Source: an uncultured Neomegalonema sp.
Lineage (GTDB): Bacteria > Pseudomonadota > Alphaproteobacteria > Rhodobacterales > Rhodobacteraceae
Reading direction: 5' to 3'
Assembly: GCA_937927905.1 (NCBI GenBank)
Contig: CALFWP010000119.1
Span: 1 to 7,181, forward strand
Length of the DNA: 7,181 bases
Shown here in pieces: positions 5,691-7,181 of the stretch. The number at the start of each line of letters is the position of its first letter. Position 1 is the stretch's first letter. The translations under genes and the position numbers were made by a program. The notes below the pieces were generated by a model, which saw only the letters and a program-made list of their open reading frames with translations, was not told where the DNA came from and did no database searches.

Positions 5691-7181
5691 ATGGTAAACG
5701 TGGCCCGCTCCGCCCTTGCAATTGAAGAAACAAGTCAGGGCCCACAGCGTTCTGAGATTTCAGATCGTATCATCGGCCTCCTTGTTAAAGCGAAAAAGCT
5801 TTCGGAAGAGGATCTTGAGCGTGCGATTGACGCCTCCGATCGTATCGGACAACGCTTATCGTTGATACTTGACCGCCTGGGGTTGGTGTCCCAACAGGAT
5901 TGGGTAAATGCCGCTTCTACCGCAACCGGCATGGAAGTCCTGAGAAGGGACAATCTGCCGGAAATCCCGCCTACCGATGATCATCTTACGTTCGGATTTC
6001 TACAGCGGCGTTCCATTCTGCCGGTGTCATTTGAAAATGAAACGGCACATTACGCAATTGTCGACCCTTCTGATTTTGGTGCGATTGACGCTCTGAACAT
6101 GCTTTACGGTGAGGGTTTGAAGCTCTCGCTGGCAACAGAGCGGGACATTGACGCCGCCCTTGAACGAATGCGCAATGCCCGGGAAAGCGCATGGGGCGAT
6201 AGCGGTTCGGATCTGCAAGATACGGACAGGCTTGCAGAATTAGCCAATGACGCACCTACAGTACGGTTTGTGGAAACAATGTTATCCAATGCAGTAGAAC
6301 GGCGCGCGACCGATCTGCACCTGGAGCCTTTGGAGTCGGGAGCACGGATCAGGCTGCGTATTGACGGCGTTTTAGCCGTCGCTGATGCGCCGCCGGCAGC
6401 CCTTGTCTCCGGTGTTGTTTCAAGACTTAAAATCGAAAGCGCCCTTGATATCGCCGAACGCCGCATTGCACAGGATGGGCGCATGAGCCTTCGCATTGCG
6501 GGGCGTAAGGTTGATATTCGTGCAGCAACAGCCCCGAGTGTGCATGGAGAGGCGATTACACTGCGCTTTCTCTACAGCGATGCCAGTCATGCAAAATTTG
6601 AGGCGCTTGAGCTGCCTGCAAATATTGAGCGATCCTATCGCGCGGCACTGGAACAACCAAACGGCCTGATCTTGGTGACAGGCCCTACGGGAAGCGGAAA
6701 AACCACAACACTTCATGCCGCACTTGATGCAGTGAATGATGTCGGCCGTAAGATCGTAACAATTGAAGACCCTGTGGAAATCCGGAAAAAGGGCCTTGTC
6801 CAACTCGAGGTTTCCCAGGGGATAGGCTGGACCTTCGCTGCCGCTCTGCGCAGCGTTCTGCGACATGACCCCGATGTCATTATGGTCGGGGAAATCCGTG
6901 ATCAGGAAACCGCTGAACTGGCGCTGAGGGCTGCGCTCACAGGGCATCTTGTACTCTCCACACTGCATGCGAACCGTGCCATAGACGCAATTACGAGGCT
7001 TGAGGATATCGGTGTTGATCGTGCCATGCTGATGGCAACGCTGAGGCTTGCGTCGGCCCAGCGCCTCGTCCGAAAGCTATGCGACACTTGCGCCCGCGGG
7101 GTCACGGAAGAGGAAATGACATCCGGTTGCGGCAGCATCGGAGCCTTACTGAAAAAAATAACCGGCAAAGCGACGCACCCC
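5691..7181 (+). CDS. gspE: GspE type II secretion ATPase, 3' end cut by window
   Basis: The reading frame is open from ATG 5691 to the last base, giving 497 residues of a protein usually 500-580 long. GspE is the hexameric cytoplasmic ATPase that powers pseudopilus assembly and docks on GspL. The N-terminal T2SSE_N/MshEN-type domain covers about 22-110, with GQRL at 53-56. The motor domain shows TDLHLEP (207-213, the 'ASD-box' block), RRIAQDGR, Walker A GPTGSGKTT (331-339, K337), the Asp box IEDPVE (358-363), Walker B DVIMVGEIRD (395-404, catalytic E401) and the His box with H419 and H426. C464 and C467 are the first pair of the four-cysteine zinc motif; the second pair would lie beyond the window. 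ATG 5691 is the first start after an in-frame stop at 5658, but its ribosome site is unusually close, so GTG 5700 is possible. All catalytic residues look intact. An assembly motor of the type IV pilus PilB kind is the main alternative, less likely beside L-M-C genes. Confidence 0.95.
   Translation, partial: MVNVARSALAIEETSQGPQRSEISDRIIGLLVKAKKLSEEDLERAIDASDRIGQRLSLILDRLGLVSQQDWVNAASTATGMEVLRRDNLPEIPPTDDHLTFGFLQRRSILPVSFENETAHYAIVDPSDFGAIDALNMLYGEGLKLSLATERDIDAALERMRNARESAWGDSGSDLQDTDRLAELANDAPTVRFVETMLSNAVERRATDLHLEPLESGARIRLRIDGVLAVADAPPAALVSGVVSRLKIESALDIAERRIAQDGRMSLRIAGRKVDIRAATAPSVHGEAITLRFLYSDASHAKFEALELPANIERSYRAALEQPNGLILVTGPTGSGKTTTLHAALDAVNDVGRKIVTIEDPVEIRKKGLVQLEVSQGIGWTFAAALRSVLRHDPDVIMVGEIRDQETAELALRAALTGHLVLSTLHANRAIDAITRLEDIGVDRAMLMATLRLASAQRLVRKLCDTCARGVTEEEMTSGCGSIGALLKKITGKATHP

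Noticed and set aside
441..6786. TCCGGA occurs 11 times, more than the one or two expected
   Set aside because: Six of the eleven are a codon ending in T followed by CCG-GAA or CCG-GAC, so a preference for the proline codon CCG explains most of the excess; not treated as an uptake or methylation signal.
6420..6968. 182-codon open frame on the minus strand inside gspE
   Set aside because: It lies wholly opposite the conserved ATPase motifs, its product resembles no family I know, and it has no clear ribosome site.

Overview
The window holds one gene cluster, all on the + strand: a non-coding, very AT-rich leader (1-240), a pair of exported proteins of the DUF1800 and DUF1501 families, and four type II secretion (T2SS)-type genes in the order gspL-like, gspM-like, gspC/N-like and gspE. 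The window edge cuts the last gene.

Organism: the envelope layout is Gram-negative, with Sec and Tat signal peptides, a T2SS inner-membrane platform and a GspE motor. Genes look near 50% G+C, but the 225 bases at the left edge are only about 16% G+C. The short GspM and the PDZ-less GspC resemble forms seen in Alphaproteobacteria and some other proteobacteria. I lean to an alphaproteobacterium with low confidence; no rRNA or housekeeping marker is present to settle it.

Layout: 1-240 carries several dyads and seven copies of GTAAAT/ATTTAC, probably the promoter and operator region. 241-2127 encodes the DUF1800 protein with a Sec signal peptide. After an 84-base gap with a strong hairpin, 2212-3537 encodes the DUF1501 protein with a twin-arginine leader. 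The gspL-like gene begins about 7 bases after that stop. gspL/gspM and gspM/gspC each overlap by ATGA, so they are probably translationally coupled. A 75-base, AT-richer gap precedes gspE (5691 onward), which has all the expected ATPase motifs and runs off the window end.

How the genes may work together: GspL, GspM and GspC are single-pass inner-membrane proteins, and GspE is the cytoplasmic motor that normally binds GspL and drives pseudopilus assembly. The two upstream proteins have leaders sending them to the periplasm by Sec and Tat, the two routes that feed T2SS. The simplest inference is that the DUF1800/DUF1501 pair are dedicated clients or accessory parts of this T2SS-like machine. 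That link is the most interesting point in the window. The sequence shows co-localisation and tight spacing, not a functional connection.
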